Part shown: one piece after another, positions 46,164 to 57,416 of the stretch
How the letters are laid out: each line of letters begins with the position of its first letter
Numbering within the stretch: the first letter of the stretch is position 1
Source of the DNA: Enterobacter sp. BIGb0383
GTDB taxonomy: Bacteria; Pseudomonadota; Gammaproteobacteria; Enterobacterales; Enterobacteriaceae
Direction of reading: 5' to 3'
DNA: 64,000 bases
Assembly: GCF_003751845.1 (NCBI RefSeq)
Contig: NZ_RJKQ01000002.1
Coordinates: 496,001-560,000 of the forward strand
Position numbers and translations under genes: made by a program
The notes under the pieces: generated by a model
The model's database searches: none
What the model saw: the letters and a program-made list of their open reading frames with translations, nothing else
What the model was told of the DNA's origin: nothing

Positions 46164-46367
46164 AGCACCTCCCTGGAAGCAATTAGCGTGTTGTAAAAAA
46201 AAGAGAATTTCACTTTAAGCATAGTCGAAATGCCTAAAGCAGCCAGCCGTTTACGCTCTTTTACCTTCTGCTGAATGAGGTGAACGCTACTCCTTGATTG
46301 GTACGGGCTTGTACCGGCAGCCCTCGCTGCACTACAGTGAGAGTTCCGACAAAAAGAGGAGACAATC

Positions 46368-46553
46368 ATGAGTACATTTTCACCAGGCGATCTTGTCCAG
46401 CCGCGGATGGGCGGACCAAAATTAAAAGTCGTGGAAGTTCATGACGATCGGATCGTCGCCGTACCGGCTGCGAATGAACAGGGTGCACCCCTGACGTTAA
46501 AAGCCGACGACGTGACCCTTTATAAAGAAGACGGTGATTTTGGCGTCTGCTGA
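46368..46553 (+). CDS. DUF2158 (YodC-like) small protein
   Basis: A 61-aa protein with the KOW/SH3-like pattern FSPGDLVQPRMGGPKLKVVE and LYKEDGDFGVC, typical of DUF2158 proteins such as YodC. Function unknown. GAGGAGACAATC before the ATG is a strong ribosome site. It sits between yqaE and stpA where E. coli has ygaV and ygaP. Confidence 0.8.
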   Translation: MSTFSPGDLVQPRMGGPKLKVVEVHDDRIVAVPAANEQGAPLTLKADDVTLYKEDGDFGVC

Positions 46554-46593
46554 TATCACAGGGTGAGGAGACGACGCTCCTCACCGTCCCACG

Positions 46594-47001
46594 TTAAATA
46601 AGAAAATCTTCCAGCGATTTTCCCTGTCGCAGCGCTTTGGCAATGGTTTTTGGCGTTCTTCCCTGGCCGGTCCAGGTTTTCGTCATGCCGTTAATATCGA
46701 CAAAACGATATTTTGCCGGGCGAGGCTTGCGCGGGCCGCCTCGTATTGCGCCACTCCCTTCACCGTATCCGCCCAGCAGCTCTTGTGGATGGATGCCCTC
46801 AGCCTGTATCAGCCTGAGCCACTGCTCTATCTTTTCACCGCGCTGAGCAGACTGATGCTGAAGAAGACGCTCTTCTTCCCGTCGTTCATCAATCACCGTC
46901 CGCAGTTTCTGCAGGAGTTCGATGAGTTCCTGCGAGGAAAACTGGCGTGCCAGGGCGCGTAGCGCACGTATACTATTAAAATTCTGAAGTTTCACACTCA
47001 T
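46594..47001 (-). CDS. stpA: H-NS-like nucleoid protein StpA
   Basis: The 135-aa protein has an N-terminal coiled-coil oligomerisation part (MSVKLQNFNSIRALRALARQ) and the C-terminal DNA-binding motif TWTGQGRTPKTI, ending GKSLEDFLI as in StpA. Its location next to alaE, as in E. coli, favours StpA over H-NS. It silences AT-rich DNA and has RNA-chaperone activity in E. coli. The ATG at 47001 is chosen over a start nine codons upstream by alignment. Confidence 0.92.
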   Translation of the reverse strand: MSVKLQNFNSIRALRALARQFSSQELIELLQKLRTVIDERREEERLLQHQSAQRGEKIEQWLRLIQAEGIHPQELLGGYGEGSGAIRGGPRKPRPAKYRFVDINGMTKTWTGQGRTPKTIAKALRQGKSLEDFLI

Positions 47002-47547
47002 AATTATTAACCAATCCTTGTTAAACACGAAATAAAAAAAGAAAACGCAGCTTAATGTATTTCAAACTTTATTTCCAGCAACCCTTAACCCATCAAAATA
47101 TATTCAATAATGCCGGTGAATGCTTATTTCATAAAGAATAAAATAATGAATAAAAGTCATATAAGGTGAACAGGATAATAAGGCATGGATCATCTTCTGG
47201 CTGGCAAGGCTTAATATTGGTGTTTTATGCTGGCTTAATGCCGACATCAGCAGTAAAAATCCCGCAAGCCTGACTTCTCGCCCGATCTCCACTGCGTCTG
47301 TCAGGTTTCCCGACCAAATAATGCAACACATTGTATTTTAAACAATTTAAACCCTTCAAAACAAAAAATAGCGAAATGAGCAAAAAACAAACGGTAACAG
47401 AGGATTTTATAGATAAAAAAGCATCAAATAAAAATTTTGAGCTAGTTGCCAGTTTATATGCAGAGATATAATCTACACGCAAAGAAAAATGCAACCCAAA
47501 TCGCTAAATAAGCACTTCTTCAGGCTTATTCTCTAAGGAGCATCAAC
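47002..47547. other. AT-rich intergenic region between stpA and alaE
   Basis: About 545 bp of very AT-rich DNA between divergent genes. It must hold both promoters. I see no gene with a supported start and no clear repeat; open frames here are AT-rich and lack ribosome sites. Its composition makes it a likely H-NS/StpA binding region. Confidence 0.5.
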
Positions 47548-47997
47548 ATGTTTTCTTCGCAGTCGCGCCTGCGTCATGCGGCAGCAGACACCTTTGCCAT
47601 GGTGGTCTACTGTTCTATCGTCAACATGCTGATCGAAATTTTCCTCTCCGGAATGTCCTTTGAGCAGTCACTTTCATCACGACTGGTGGCCATTCCCGTC
47701 AATATTATTATCGCCTGGCCCTACGGGATGTATCGCGACCTGATTATGCGCCAGGCCCGCCGCCTGGCTCCGGGTGGCTGGATGAAAAACCTGGCGGACG
47801 TGCTGGCCTACGTCAGCTTTCAGTCGCCGGTCTATGTCGCCATTCTGCTGGTCGTCGGCGCCAGCTGGCAGCAGATCGCCGCCGCCGTCACCTCGAACAT
47901 CGTTATTTCAATGATGATGGGTGCGGTATATGGCTATTTTCTCGATTATTGCCGTCGCTTATTCCGGGTCAGCAAATATCATCAGGCCAGCATCTGA
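47548..47997 (+). CDS. alaE: L-alanine exporter AlaE
   Basis: A 149-aa membrane protein with four helices, equal in length and very similar to E. coli AlaE (YgaW), e.g. [16 protein letters not shown] and [20 protein letters not shown]. It exports alanine. AAGGAG lies upstream of the ATG. Convergent with ygaC. Confidence 0.95.
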   Translation: MFSSQSRLRHAAADTFAMVVYCSIVNMLIEIFLSGMSFEQSLSSRLVAIPVNIIIAWPYGMYRDLIMRQARRLAPGGWMKNLADVLAYVSFQSPVYVAILLVVGASWQQIAAAVTSNIVISMMMGAVYGYFLDYCRRLFRVSKYHQASI

Positions 47998-48003
47998 ACC
48001 ACG

Positions 48004-48026
48004 GCGACTGGCAATAAGCCAGTCGC
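48004..48026. terminator. Hairpin between alaE and ygaC
   Basis: GCGACTGGC and GCCAGTCGC form a perfect 9-bp stem with a 5-base loop between convergent genes. There is no T-run, so termination strength is uncertain. Confidence 0.6.
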
Positions 48027-48030
48027 TGAA

Positions 48031-48375
48031 TTACTGCATCTCGCCAAACAACCCGTGAAGGAAACGCTCCAGCGCCATACGTGAACTGAAGCCGTGAGCG
48101 ACCCCATAATGCTCCTGAGCCTCGCCGCCTAAATAAAGCGGAAAGTGACGATAGTGATCGCAGGTTTTAATATCAGAGGCCGGTTCCGCCAGAGACTGGC
48201 TGCGCTCTTTTAGCGTCGGGTGAATGATTAACGCCGTGCGCCCCATTCGCGCCTCGCGATTCACATAGACATAGTTCTCCCCACGGCGGTAGCCATAGGT
48301 TTTTTGGGTTACCGCATCGATGGTAAAGCCCACCTTTTCCAGAACGCGCGCCACCTCATCGGGTCGTAAATACAT
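48031..48375 (-). CDS. ygaC: DUF2002 protein YgaC
   Basis: A 114-aa cytoplasmic protein close to E. coli YgaC ([37 protein letters not shown]). Function unknown; the E. coli gene is Fur-regulated. Position between alaE and ygaM is conserved. Confidence 0.93.
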   Translation of the reverse strand: MYLRPDEVARVLEKVGFTIDAVTQKTYGYRRGENYVYVNREARMGRTALIIHPTLKERSQSLAEPASDIKTCDHYRHFPLYLGGEAQEHYGVAHGFSSRMALERFLHGLFGEMQ

Positions 48376-48537
48376 AGTGATTCCTCATCATCTTTTACAG
48401 CCCCGCAACCTTACAGTATTCGGCAATGAGGCGGCTTTCAGAAAAGTCCATAAACACATTCTTCGGCAGGAAGAGGCCCACAGAGGATAAAAACGTGGTC
48501 TAAACTAAAAGTCTCATCGAAATCAAGGGAGGAATTT

Positions 48538-48864
48538 ATGTTTAACAGACCGAACCGTAAAGACGTCGATGACGGTGTGGAAGAGATCCACAATGATGTT
48601 AGCCAGTTAGCCGATAGCCTGGAAGATGTGCTTAAGTCCTGGGGCAGCGATGCCAAAGAGGAAGGGGAAAACGCCCGCCGCAAAGCGCAGGCGCTCCTGA
48701 AAGAGACCCGCGCCCGACTGCATGGCCGGAACCGGGTACAGCAGGCAACGCGTGATGCCGTTGGCTGCGCGGATACCTTTGTCCGTGAACGCCCCTGGTG
48801 CAGCGTCGGCGCGGCAGCGGCGGTCGGTATTTTCCTCGGCGCGCTGCTTAGCCTGCGCCGCTGA
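48538..48864 (+). CDS. ygaM: DUF883 (ElaB/YqjD family) protein YgaM
   Basis: A 108-aa protein with a charged helical body and a single C-terminal membrane helix (CSVGAAAAVGIFLGALLSLR). Family members tether ribosomes to the inner membrane in stationary phase. MFNRPNRKDVDDGVEEI matches E. coli YgaM. GGGAGGAATTT precedes the ATG. Confidence 0.94.
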   Translation: MFNRPNRKDVDDGVEEIHNDVSQLADSLEDVLKSWGSDAKEEGENARRKAQALLKETRARLHGRNRVQQATRDAVGCADTFVRERPWCSVGAAAAVGIFLGALLSLRR

Positions 48865-48885
48865 TACCGGTGATAGATAAAAAAG

Positions 48886-48915
48886 ACCTGTGGGCTTCGG
48901 CTCACAGGTTTTTTT
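48886..48915. terminator. Bidirectional terminator after ygaM
   Basis: ACCTGTGGGC and GCTCACAGGT (one G-T pair) close a TTCG tetraloop, with six T downstream and AAAAAG upstream. It serves ygaM and, from the other side, the convergent MocR-type gene. Confidence 0.9.
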
Positions 48916-50263
48916 ATGCTATCGCACGAACGAGCTTTTCCACCGCCTGTTCCACCATTTCCGGCGAAGTCAGATTGGTAAAGGAGATCAGCAGTCCCCT
49001 GTGCCCGCGTGGCTCTATCTGCCAGTCGCTCAGCGCCTGAACCGACAGTCCGGCCTCTCTGGCGCGTCGGGCACTCTCCCGATCGTCGGCCTCTACGTCC
49101 ACCCTTAGCTGAATCCCCCCCTGCTGCTCAACGCAGCACAAACCGTGCGCGGTCAGCGCTTCCACCAGCCATCGGTGCCGTAAGGCGTAGCACTGGCGCA
49201 TTTTTTTCAGATGCCGCCAGAAATGCCCCTCGGTAATAAAATCCGCCAGCGTCTGCTGCCAGAGCAGCGGCACCGTACAGGCGCTCAGCGACGCCCGTTG
49301 ACGAAAGGCATTGACCAGCGGCGCAGGCACCACCAGCCAGGCCGTGCGTACGGCAGGAAACAACGATTTGCTGAACGTCCCGGCGTAGATTACCCGCTGC
49401 GGGGCATCCAGGCTTTTTAGCGGCGGCAGCGGTTTTCCCTGATAGCGAAATTCACTGTCGTAATCATCTTCGATGATCCACGCCTGGCGCTGTGCGGCCC
49501 AGTCAAGAAGCGCCCGACGGCGCGAAACCGACAGCGCCACGCCCAGCGGGCTTTGATGTGCGGGCGTCAGCAGGGCAAAGCGCGCCTGCGGGTAGCGGGC
49601 AATTCCCGCCGCGATATCCATTCCCTGCGCGTCAACCGGCACCGGGTTAAGGGCGATCCCCTGCCCCTCGATAACCGGTCTGATCAGGGGAAAACCGGGA
49701 TCTTCCATCCAGATACCGTCGCCCGGCGAGGCCAGGGTTTGCAGGATCAGCGTCACCGACGCGGCATAGCCGGAGGTAATAAAAATCTGCTCCGGCTGGC
49801 AGTCAATGCTGCGGGAAAAACGCAGATAGTCGACGATGGCCTGCCGCAGTATTCGCTCCCCGCAGACATCGCCCAGGGCCAGGTCGTAGCGCGACTGGGT
49901 ACGCAGGCGGCGTCCCATCACCCGCGCCCAGAGCGCACGCGGGAATCTGTCCAGCGCGGGTAGCCCGAGCTGAAACGGCAGAAGACCGGGGTCTTCACCG
50001 GCCAGCGCGGTGGGTGGACTTGCCTCGTGCCGGACCGCCAGCGTCTGACTGACAAAGGTCCCGGCCTGGCCGCGTCGCACCAGCCAGCCCTGGGCCACCA
50101 GCTCCCCGTAGGCGCTCTCCACCGTCGCCCGCGATACGCCCAGCTCCTGAGCCCAGGTACGGCTTGAGGGCAAACGGCTACCGGGCGTCAGCTCGCCTTT
50201 CTCAATGGCTTCTTTAATCTGCCGGGCGATTTGCCGGTAACGGGATAAGGCCGGGATGTCCAT
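48914..50263 (-). CDS. MocR/PdxR-family regulator (GntR HTH plus aminotransferase domain)
   Basis: The 449-aa protein joins a GntR winged helix (LPSSRTWAQELGVSRATVES, residues about 30-70) to a fold-type I PLP domain (about 110-449) with the PLP-lysine in YAGTFSKSLFPAVR. Such regulators sense PLP or amines and often control the divergent gene. Here the divergent gene encodes an AhpD-like protein, 87 bp away. Confidence 0.92.
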   Translation of the reverse strand: MDIPALSRYRQIARQIKEAIEKGELTPGSRLPSSRTWAQELGVSRATVESAYGELVAQGWLVRRGQAGTFVSQTLAVRHEASPPTALAGEDPGLLPFQLGLPALDRFPRALWARVMGRRLRTQSRYDLALGDVCGERILRQAIVDYLRFSRSIDCQPEQIFITSGYAASVTLILQTLASPGDGIWMEDPGFPLIRPVIEGQGIALNPVPVDAQGMDIAAGIARYPQARFALLTPAHQSPLGVALSVSRRRALLDWAAQRQAWIIEDDYDSEFRYQGKPLPPLKSLDAPQRVIYAGTFSKSLFPAVRTAWLVVPAPLVNAFRQRASLSACTVPLLWQQTLADFITEGHFWRHLKKMRQCYALRHRWLVEALTAHGLCCVEQQGGIQLRVDVEADDRESARRAREAGLSVQALSDWQIEPRGHRGLLISFTNLTSPEMVEQAVEKLVRAIA

Positions 50264-50350
50264 ATGGTCTGCTTTTTTTGTTAAAAGATGGCACTGATTA
50301 GCAGTCCATTATAGTGCTACATTGCCCGCAAATTCACGAGGAAACCCACT

Positions 50351-50782
50351 ATGACCCTATTACGCCAGCCCTACTACGACCTCTCACCGGAGATCTACAA
50401 CGCTTTTGTGCAGGCTAAAAAAGCCGTGGAGAAGTGCTCACTTGATAACACCCTGATTGAGCTGATCTATCTGCGCGTGTCGCAAATTAACGGCTGTGCT
50501 TTCTGCCTTGAGATGCACAGCAAGGCGCTGCGCAAAGCAGGCGTTGAGCAAACGAAGCTGGATGCGCTGGCAGGCTGGCGCGTCAGCCACCATTTTGATG
50601 CGCGGGAGCAGGCGGCGCTGGCCTGGGCCGAATCCGTCACCCATATCGCCGACACCCATGCGCCGGATGACGTTTACCTGCCGCTTGCGGAGCAATTTAG
50701 CCCGGTTGAAATCAGCGATCTGACCTTTGCCATCGGCCTGATGAACGCCTTTAACCGCCTCGCCGTCAGCATGCGTATGTAA
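50351..50782 (+). CDS. Carboxymuconolactone decarboxylase/AhpD-like protein
   Basis: A 143-aa protein of the CMD family with the redox motif CAFCLEMHSKALRKAG, i.e. CxxC plus downstream His, typical of AhpD-type alkylhydroperoxidase-like proteins. It could reduce peroxides or disulfides. The divergent MocR regulator probably controls it. E. coli lacks this gene pair between ygaM and nrdH. Confidence 0.88.
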   Translation: MTLLRQPYYDLSPEIYNAFVQAKKAVEKCSLDNTLIELIYLRVSQINGCAFCLEMHSKALRKAGVEQTKLDALAGWRVSHHFDAREQAALAWAESVTHIADTHAPDDVYLPLAEQFSPVEISDLTFAIGLMNAFNRLAVSMRM

Positions 50783-50844
50783 TTTCGATATAAAACAGTC
50801 CCTCCCGCTGTGCGCAACAGCGGGAATCAGGCCCTGGTAAAATT

Positions 50845-50891
50845 CCCATATCTTGTATGGTTGAAACTTTTTTCAACTACATCTAGTATTC
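50845..50891. promoter_or_regulatory. Paired NrdR boxes upstream of nrdHIEF
   Basis: CCCATATCTTGTATGG (50845-50860) and ACTACATCTAGTATTC (50876-50891) fit the NrdR box and their centres are 31 bp apart, about three helical turns, as in known nrd promoters. NrdR represses when (d)ATP levels are high. Confidence 0.7.
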
Positions 50892-50963
50892 TCTTCAGCA
50901 GGCAACACACAACCCGACGCGACCACTCGCGGCGTTCTCTTATTCTAGATGGAAATACGAATC

Positions 50964-51209
50964 ATGCGCATTACTATTTACACTCGAAATGACTGTGTTC
51001 AGTGCCACGCCACCAAACGGGCGATGGAAAGCCGCGGATTTGAATTTGAGATGGTCAATCTGGATCTGGTTCCGGAAGCCGTCGATGAGTTACGTGAGAT
51101 GGGCTTCCGCCAGTTGCCGGTCGTCGTTGCCGGGGAAACCCGCTGGTCCGGCTTCCGTCCGGATATGATCAATCGCCTGACGACGGCACCGAGCGCCGCC
51201 AGCGCATGA
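50964..51209 (+). CDS. nrdH: Glutaredoxin-like NrdH
   Basis: An 81-aa redoxin with active site CVQC (residues 11-14) and WSGFRPD, the electron donor for class Ib ribonucleotide reductase. The ATG at 50964 gives [20 protein letters not shown] as in E. coli. Overlaps nrdI by four bases. Confidence 0.95.
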   Translation: MRITIYTRNDCVQCHATKRAMESRGFEFEMVNLDLVPEAVDELREMGFRQLPVVVAGETRWSGFRPDMINRLTTAPSAASA

Positions 51210-51616
51210 GTATCCTCGTCTACTTCTCCAGCAGCTCTGAAAATACCCACCGCTTTATCACGCGTCTGGGGCTGCCGGCGATACGTATCCCGCTCAACGA
51301 GCGCGAGCGTATCCGGGTAGACGAGCCCTATATTCTGGTGGTCCCGAGCTACGGCGGCGGCGGAACCGCAGGCGCCGTGCCGCGCCAGGCGATCCGTTTT
51401 TTAAACGATCCGCATAACCGCCAGCTGATCCGCGGCGTGATCGCCGCCGGTAACCGCAATTTTGGCGATGCGTACGGACGCGCAGGTGACGTTATCGCGC
51501 AGAAGTGTGCGGTCCCTTATCTGTACCGCTTCGAGCTGATGGGTACACAACGTGATATTGAAAACGTGCGTAAAGGAGTGAGCGAATTTTGGCAACGACA
51601 ACCGCAGAACGCGTGA
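51206..51616 (+). CDS. nrdI: Flavodoxin-like NrdI
   Basis: A 136-aa flavodoxin-like protein that supplies oxidant to assemble the NrdF dimanganese-tyrosyl cofactor. FMN-loop motifs FSSSSENT and [12 protein letters not shown] are visible. It overlaps nrdH by 4 bp and nrdE by 28 bp, as in E. coli. Confidence 0.96.
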   Translation: MSILVYFSSSSENTHRFITRLGLPAIRIPLNERERIRVDEPYILVVPSYGGGGTAGAVPRQAIRFLNDPHNRQLIRGVIAAGNRNFGDAYGRAGDVIAQKCAVPYLYRFELMGTQRDIENVRKGVSEFWQRQPQNA

Positions 51617-53733
51617 CGCAGTCCGCACCGGACTTCCACGCGCTGAATGCCATGCTGAATCTGTATGATGCAGAGGGCCGCATTCAGTTTGAGAAAGACC
51701 ATCAGGCGGTTGACGCCTTCCATACCGCGCACGTGGTGCCGAATACCGTGACCTTTGCCAGCCAGGATGAGCGGCTCAACTGGCTGATTGCCGAAGAGTA
51801 CTACGACGCAAACGTGCTGGCACGCTATGACCGCGCATTCGTGGTCGACCTGATTGCGGAGGCACACGCCAGCGGTTTTCGCTTCCAGACATTCCTTGGC
51901 GCATGGAAGTTTTACACCAGCTACGCGCTGAAGACCTTTGACGGTAAGCGCTACCTTGAACACTTCCAGGATCGCGTCTGCATGGTGGCACTGACCCTGG
52001 CCCAGGGCGATGAACGTCAGGCCTTGCAGCTAATGGAAGAGATGCTCTCCGGCCGTTTCCAGCCTGCGACCCCAACCTTCCTTAACTGTGGTAAAAAGCA
52101 GCGCGGCGAACTCGTTTCCTGCTTCCTGCTGCGCATTGAGGACAATATGGAGTCCATCGGCCGGGCGGTGAATTCCGCCCTGCAGCTCTCCAAGCGCGGC
52201 GGCGGCGTGGCTTTCCTGCTGTCGAACCTGCGGGAAGCCGGTGCGCCGATTAAGCGTATCGAAAACCAGTCCTCCGGGGTGATCCCGGTGATGAAAATGC
52301 TGGAAGATGCGTTCTCCTACGCCAACCAGCTGGGTGCGCGTCAGGGCGCGGGCGCGGTCTATCTGCACGCTCATCACCCGGATATTCTGCGTTTCCTCGA
52401 TACCAAACGTGAAAACGCCGACGAAAAAATTCGTATTAAAACCCTGTCGCTGGGCGTGGTGATCCCGGATGTCACCTTTAATCTGGCGAAAGAGAATGCG
52501 CAGATGGCGCTGTTCTCCCCCTACGATGTGGAGCGCCTCTACGGCAAACCCTTCGGCGATATCGCCGTTAGCGAACTGTACGATGAGCTGGTCGCCGACG
52601 AACGCGTCCGTAAAACCTGGATCAGCGCCCGTGATTTCTTCCAGCGGCTGGCGGAAATTCAGTTTGAATCCGGCTATCCGTACATCATGTACGAGGATAC
52701 GGTTAACCGTAGCAACCCGATTGCCGGGCGCATCAATATGAGCAACCTGTGCTCGGAAATTTTGCAGGTTAACAGCGCCACCACCTACGACGAGAATCTG
52801 GATTATGCCGACACCGGCCACGATATCTCCTGCAACCTCGGTTCGCTGAATATCGCCCATACCATGGACTCGCCCAATTTTGGCCGCACCGTCGAAACCG
52901 CCATTCGTGGCCTGACCGCAGTGTCGGATATGAGTCATATCCGCAGCGTGCCGTCGATTGAAGCCGGTAACGCCGCCTCTCACGCCATCGGCCTGGGGCA
53001 GATGAACCTGCACGGCTACCTGGCGCGGGAAGGTATTGCCTACGGCAGTGAAGAGGGGTTAGATTTCACCAACTTCTACTTCTACACCATTACCTGGCAC
53101 GCCCTGCACACCTCGATGCTGCTGGCGAAAGAGCGCGGCCAGCGCTTTGCAGGCTTCGAAAACTCCCGCTACGCCAGCGGCGAGTATTTCGCACAGTATC
53201 TGCAGGACGACTGGCAGCCGAAAACCGCCAGAGTACACGAGCTGTTCGCCCGCAGCGGCATTACCCTACCGACGCGCGAGATGTGGCAACAGCTGCGCGA
53301 GGAGGTGATGCAGCATGGCATCTACAACCAGAACCTGCAGGCGGTGCCGCCCACCGGCTCGATTTCCTATATCAACCACGCCACATCGAGCATTCACCCG
53401 ATCGTGTCGCGCGTTGAAATCCGCAAAGAGGGGAAAACCGGCCGCGTCTACTACCCTGCTCCCTTTATGACTAACGAGAACCTGCACCTCTATCAGGATG
53501 CCTGGGATATCGGGCCGGAAAAGATCATCGACACCTACGCCGAGGCAACGCGCCACGTCGATCAGGGACTCTCCCTGACGCTGTTTTTCCCGGATACCGC
53601 CACCACCCGCGATATCAACAAAGCGCAGATTTACGCCTGGAAGAAAGGGATTAAAACCCTCTACTACATTCGCCTGCGTCAGCTGGCGTTAGCCGGTACC
53701 GAAATTGAAGGTTGCGTGTCATGCGCGCTGTAA
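51589..53733 (+). CDS. nrdE: Class Ib ribonucleotide reductase large subunit NrdE
   Basis: The 714 aa equal the E. coli length. It reduces ribonucleoside diphosphates. Visible are the first redox Cys (FLNCGKK), the radical Cys in NLCSEILQV, and the C-terminal shuttle pair CVSCAL. It lacks the N-terminal ATP-cone of NrdA. The start is a TTG at 51589 inside nrdI, with AAGGAGTG upstream, giving [20 protein letters not shown] exactly as in E. coli. Confidence 0.97.
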   Translation: MATTTAERVTQSAPDFHALNAMLNLYDAEGRIQFEKDHQAVDAFHTAHVVPNTVTFASQDERLNWLIAEEYYDANVLARYDRAFVVDLIAEAHASGFRFQTFLGAWKFYTSYALKTFDGKRYLEHFQDRVCMVALTLAQGDERQALQLMEEMLSGRFQPATPTFLNCGKKQRGELVSCFLLRIEDNMESIGRAVNSALQLSKRGGGVAFLLSNLREAGAPIKRIENQSSGVIPVMKMLEDAFSYANQLGARQGAGAVYLHAHHPDILRFLDTKRENADEKIRIKTLSLGVVIPDVTFNLAKENAQMALFSPYDVERLYGKPFGDIAVSELYDELVADERVRKTWISARDFFQRLAEIQFESGYPYIMYEDTVNRSNPIAGRINMSNLCSEILQVNSATTYDENLDYADTGHDISCNLGSLNIAHTMDSPNFGRTVETAIRGLTAVSDMSHIRSVPSIEAGNAASHAIGLGQMNLHGYLAREGIAYGSEEGLDFTNFYFYTITWHALHTSMLLAKERGQRFAGFENSRYASGEYFAQYLQDDWQPKTARVHELFARSGITLPTREMWQQLREEVMQHGIYNQNLQAVPPTGSISYINHATSSIHPIVSRVEIRKEGKTGRVYYPAPFMTNENLHLYQDAWDIGPEKIIDTYAEATRHVDQGLSLTLFFPDTATTRDINKAQIYAWKKGIKTLYYIRLRQLALAGTEIEGCVSCAL

Positions 53734-53741
53734 GGAGATAA

Positions 53742-54707
<966 letters not shown>

Positions 54708-54720
54708 CGCTCGTTTTTAA

Positions 54721-54751
54721 CGCCCTTTCTTAAAAAAAGAGGGCGTTTTTT
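54721..54751 (+). terminator. Rho-independent terminator after nrdF
   Basis: CGCCCT pairs with AGGGCG, extended by AA/TT at the base, and is followed by six T. It ends the nrdHIEF transcript before the proV leader. Confidence 0.85.
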
Positions 54752-54989
54752 ATATTCCTCAAAACCAAAAAGAATCAGCAAATATCGCCCCACAACCTGG
54801 CCATAATTAGCACAACCTCTACACTGTAATTTACCTGCCATATTCGTCTGAATCATCACAATTCAGACGAAATATTGCTGCCTGAAACAAAAAATATCAG
54901 CATAAACACACCGGCGCTCAGCCCTTATATCATGGGGGCTTCCGCCGACTTCCGCATCCGCACAGGCCGCAAACACAGGAAATTGAGGG

Positions 54990-55017
54990 TTGTCACAGTC
55001 TCATATTATGCTAGGGT
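54990..55017 (+). promoter_or_regulatory. proU P2-type promoter
   Basis: TTGTCA (54990-54995) and TAGGGT (55012-55017) are spaced 16 bp apart. They correspond to the osmotically induced E. coli proU P2 promoter (TTGCCT-16-TAGGGT). The leader to proV is then about 60 nt, and the segment TTTCTATTGCATGGCAATT at the start codon is also as in E. coli. AT-rich flanks fit H-NS/StpA control. Confidence 0.75.
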
Positions 55018-55084
55018 ATATCCAGTTAACTATTTTCATCAGGTAATTTATCGACATAATAAATAACAGGAACCTTTCTATTGC

Positions 55085-56287
55085 ATGGCAATTAAATTAG
55101 AAATTAAGAATCTATATAAAGTATTTGGAGAGCACCCACAGCGCGCCTTCAAATATATTGAAAAAGGACTTTCAAAAGAACAAATACTGGAAAAGACGGG
55201 GCTATCGCTTGGCGTTAAAGACGCCAGTCTGACCATTGAAGAAGGCGAGATTTTTGTCATCATGGGGTTATCCGGATCAGGAAAATCCACCATGGTTCGC
55301 CTTCTCAATCGCCTGATTGAACCCACCCGCGGACAGGTACTGATTGACGGCGTCGATATCGCCAAAATCTCCGATGCCGAACTCCGCGAGGTGCGCAGGA
55401 AGAAGATAGCCATGGTGTTCCAGTCATTTGCCCTGATGCCGCATATGACGGTGCTGGATAACACCGCCTTCGGTATGGAGCTTGCGGGTGTGCCCGCAGC
55501 TGAACGCCAGGCAAAAGCGCTGGATGCGCTGCGTCAGGTTGGGCTGGAAAACTATGCTCACGGCTATCCGGATGAACTCTCTGGCGGTATGCGTCAGCGT
55601 GTGGGTCTGGCACGAGCGCTGGCGATCAACCCCGATATTTTATTGATGGACGAAGCTTTCTCCGCGCTCGATCCCCTGATCCGTACGGAAATGCAGGATG
55701 AGCTGGTGAAGCTGCAGGCTAAACACCAGCGCACCGTGGTCTTTATTTCCCACGATCTCGACGAAGCCATGCGTATCGGCGATCGCATCGCCATTATGCA
55801 AAACGGCGAAGTGGTGCAGGTCGGTACGCCTGACGAAATCCTCAACAACCCGGCCAATGACTACGTTCGCACCTTCTTCCGCGGCGTCGATATTAGCCAG
55901 GTCTTTAGCGCCAAAGATATTGCCCGCCGTAGCCCGGTTGGCCTGATCCGTAAAACGCCAGGCTTCGGTCCGCGTTCGGCGCTGAAAATGCTCCAGGATG
56001 AAGATCGTGAATACGGCTACGTTATCGAACGCGGCAATAAGTTTGTCGGCGTTGTCTCGATTGACTCTCTGAAGGCAGCCCTGGATCAGAGCCAGGGTAT
56101 CGAGTCCGCGCTGATTGACGCCCCCATTGCGGTGGATGCGGAAACTCCGCTTAGCGAACTGCTCTCCCACGTCGGCCAGGCTCCCTGTGCGGTGCCGGTT
56201 ATCGGGGAGGAACAACAGTACGTTGGCATTATTTCAAAACGCATGCTGCTACAGGCTTTAGATCGCGAGGGGGCAAACAATGGCTGA
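55085..56287 (+). CDS. proV: Glycine betaine/proline ABC transporter ATPase ProV
   Basis: The 400 aa match E. coli ProV. Walker [14 protein letters not shown], signature [15 protein letters not shown] and Walker [14 protein letters not shown] are present, with two CBS domains at the C-terminus (about 280-400) that sense ionic strength in related transporters. It powers uptake of osmoprotectants with ProW and ProX. Overlaps proW by 8 bp. Confidence 0.97.
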   Translation: MAIKLEIKNLYKVFGEHPQRAFKYIEKGLSKEQILEKTGLSLGVKDASLTIEEGEIFVIMGLSGSGKSTMVRLLNRLIEPTRGQVLIDGVDIAKISDAELREVRRKKIAMVFQSFALMPHMTVLDNTAFGMELAGVPAAERQAKALDALRQVGLENYAHGYPDELSGGMRQRVGLARALAINPDILLMDEAFSALDPLIRTEMQDELVKLQAKHQRTVVFISHDLDEAMRIGDRIAIMQNGEVVQVGTPDEILNNPANDYVRTFFRGVDISQVFSAKDIARRSPVGLIRKTPGFGPRSALKMLQDEDREYGYVIERGNKFVGVVSIDSLKAALDQSQGIESALIDAPIAVDAETPLSELLSHVGQAPCAVPVIGEEQQYVGIISKRMLLQALDREGANNG

Positions 56288-57347
56288 TCAATCCAATCCG
56301 TGGGGAACCACAGAGGCGGCGGATAACGCCGCCCAGTCCGCCGATGCCTGGGGCTCGCCGTCAACGGCTGCACCGGCCGACGGCGGTGGCGCAGACTGGC
56401 TCACCAGTGCGCCTGCACCGGCACCAGAACACTTCGATATTATGGACCCGTTCCATAAAACGCTGATCCCCCTCGATAGCTGGGTAACCCAGGGGATCGA
56501 CTGGGTGGTGGTGCATTTCCGCCCGCTGTTCCAGGGGATCCGCGTCCCGGTGGATTATATCCTGACCGGCTTCCAGCAGCTGCTGCTGGGGATGCCCGCG
56601 CCGGTGGCGATTGCGCTTTTCGCGCTTATCGCCTGGCAGTTCGGCAGCGCGGGAATGGGTATCGCAACGCTGATTTCACTGATTGCCATCGGTGCCATTG
56701 GCGCCTGGTCCCAGGCGATGATTACCCTGGCCCTGGTACTGACCGCCCTGCTCTTCTGTCTGGTGATCGGTTTACCGATGGGGATCTGGCTGGCGCGTAG
56801 CCCCAGAGCGGCAAAAATTGTGCGGCCGCTGCTGGACGCCATGCAGACCACGCCGGCGTTTGTCTATCTGGTGCCCATCGTCATGCTGTTTGGTATCGGC
56901 AACGTCCCGGGCGTGGTGGTGACCATTATCTTCGCCCTGCCGCCGATTATCCGCCTGACGATCCTCGGGATTAACCAGGTCCCGGCCGATTTGATCGAGG
57001 CCTCCCGTTCGTTCGGCGCAAGCCCGCGACAGATGCTGTTTAAAGTGCAGTTACCGCTGGCGATGCCGACCATTATGGCGGGCGTCAACCAGACGCTGAT
57101 GCTGGCCCTCTCGATGGTCGTTATCGCCTCGATGATCGCCGTCGGTGGGCTCGGTCAGATGGTACTGCGCGGCATTGGTCGTCTCGATATGGGGCTGGCA
57201 ACCGTCGGCGGCGTAGGGATCGTTATCCTGGCCATTATTCTTGACCGCCTGACTCAGGCTGTCGGTCGCGACTCCCGCAGTCGTGGCAACCGCCGCTGGT
57301 ACACCACCGGCCCGCTGGGTCTGCTGACCCGTCCATTCATCAAGTAA
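56280..57347 (+). CDS. proW: Glycine betaine/proline ABC permease ProW
   Basis: A 355-aa permease with a long hydrophilic N-terminal tail (about 100 aa, rich in Ala/Asp) then about seven membrane helices. The EAA loop that contacts ProV is [20 protein letters not shown]. Length and order match E. coli proVWX. Confidence 0.97.
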   Translation: MADQSNPWGTTEAADNAAQSADAWGSPSTAAPADGGGADWLTSAPAPAPEHFDIMDPFHKTLIPLDSWVTQGIDWVVVHFRPLFQGIRVPVDYILTGFQQLLLGMPAPVAIALFALIAWQFGSAGMGIATLISLIAIGAIGAWSQAMITLALVLTALLFCLVIGLPMGIWLARSPRAAKIVRPLLDAMQTTPAFVYLVPIVMLFGIGNVPGVVVTIIFALPPIIRLTILGINQVPADLIEASRSFGASPRQMLFKVQLPLAMPTIMAGVNQTLMLALSMVVIASMIAVGGLGQMVLRGIGRLDMGLATVGGVGIVILAIILDRLTQAVGRDSRSRGNRRWYTTGPLGLLTRPFIK

Positions 57348-57416
57348 TCCTGTCTTCCCGGCGGCACGTCGTCGCCGGGATAGCAGCGACCCGTCAATAA
57401 AGAAGAAGGAACAACG

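Noticed and set aside
46594-47001. Third H-NS paralogue of mobile origin
   Set aside because: The C-terminus and position beside alaE identify it as the chromosomal stpA.
52030-53013. Open frame of 327 codons antisense to nrdE
   Set aside because: Shadow of a highly conserved enzyme gene.
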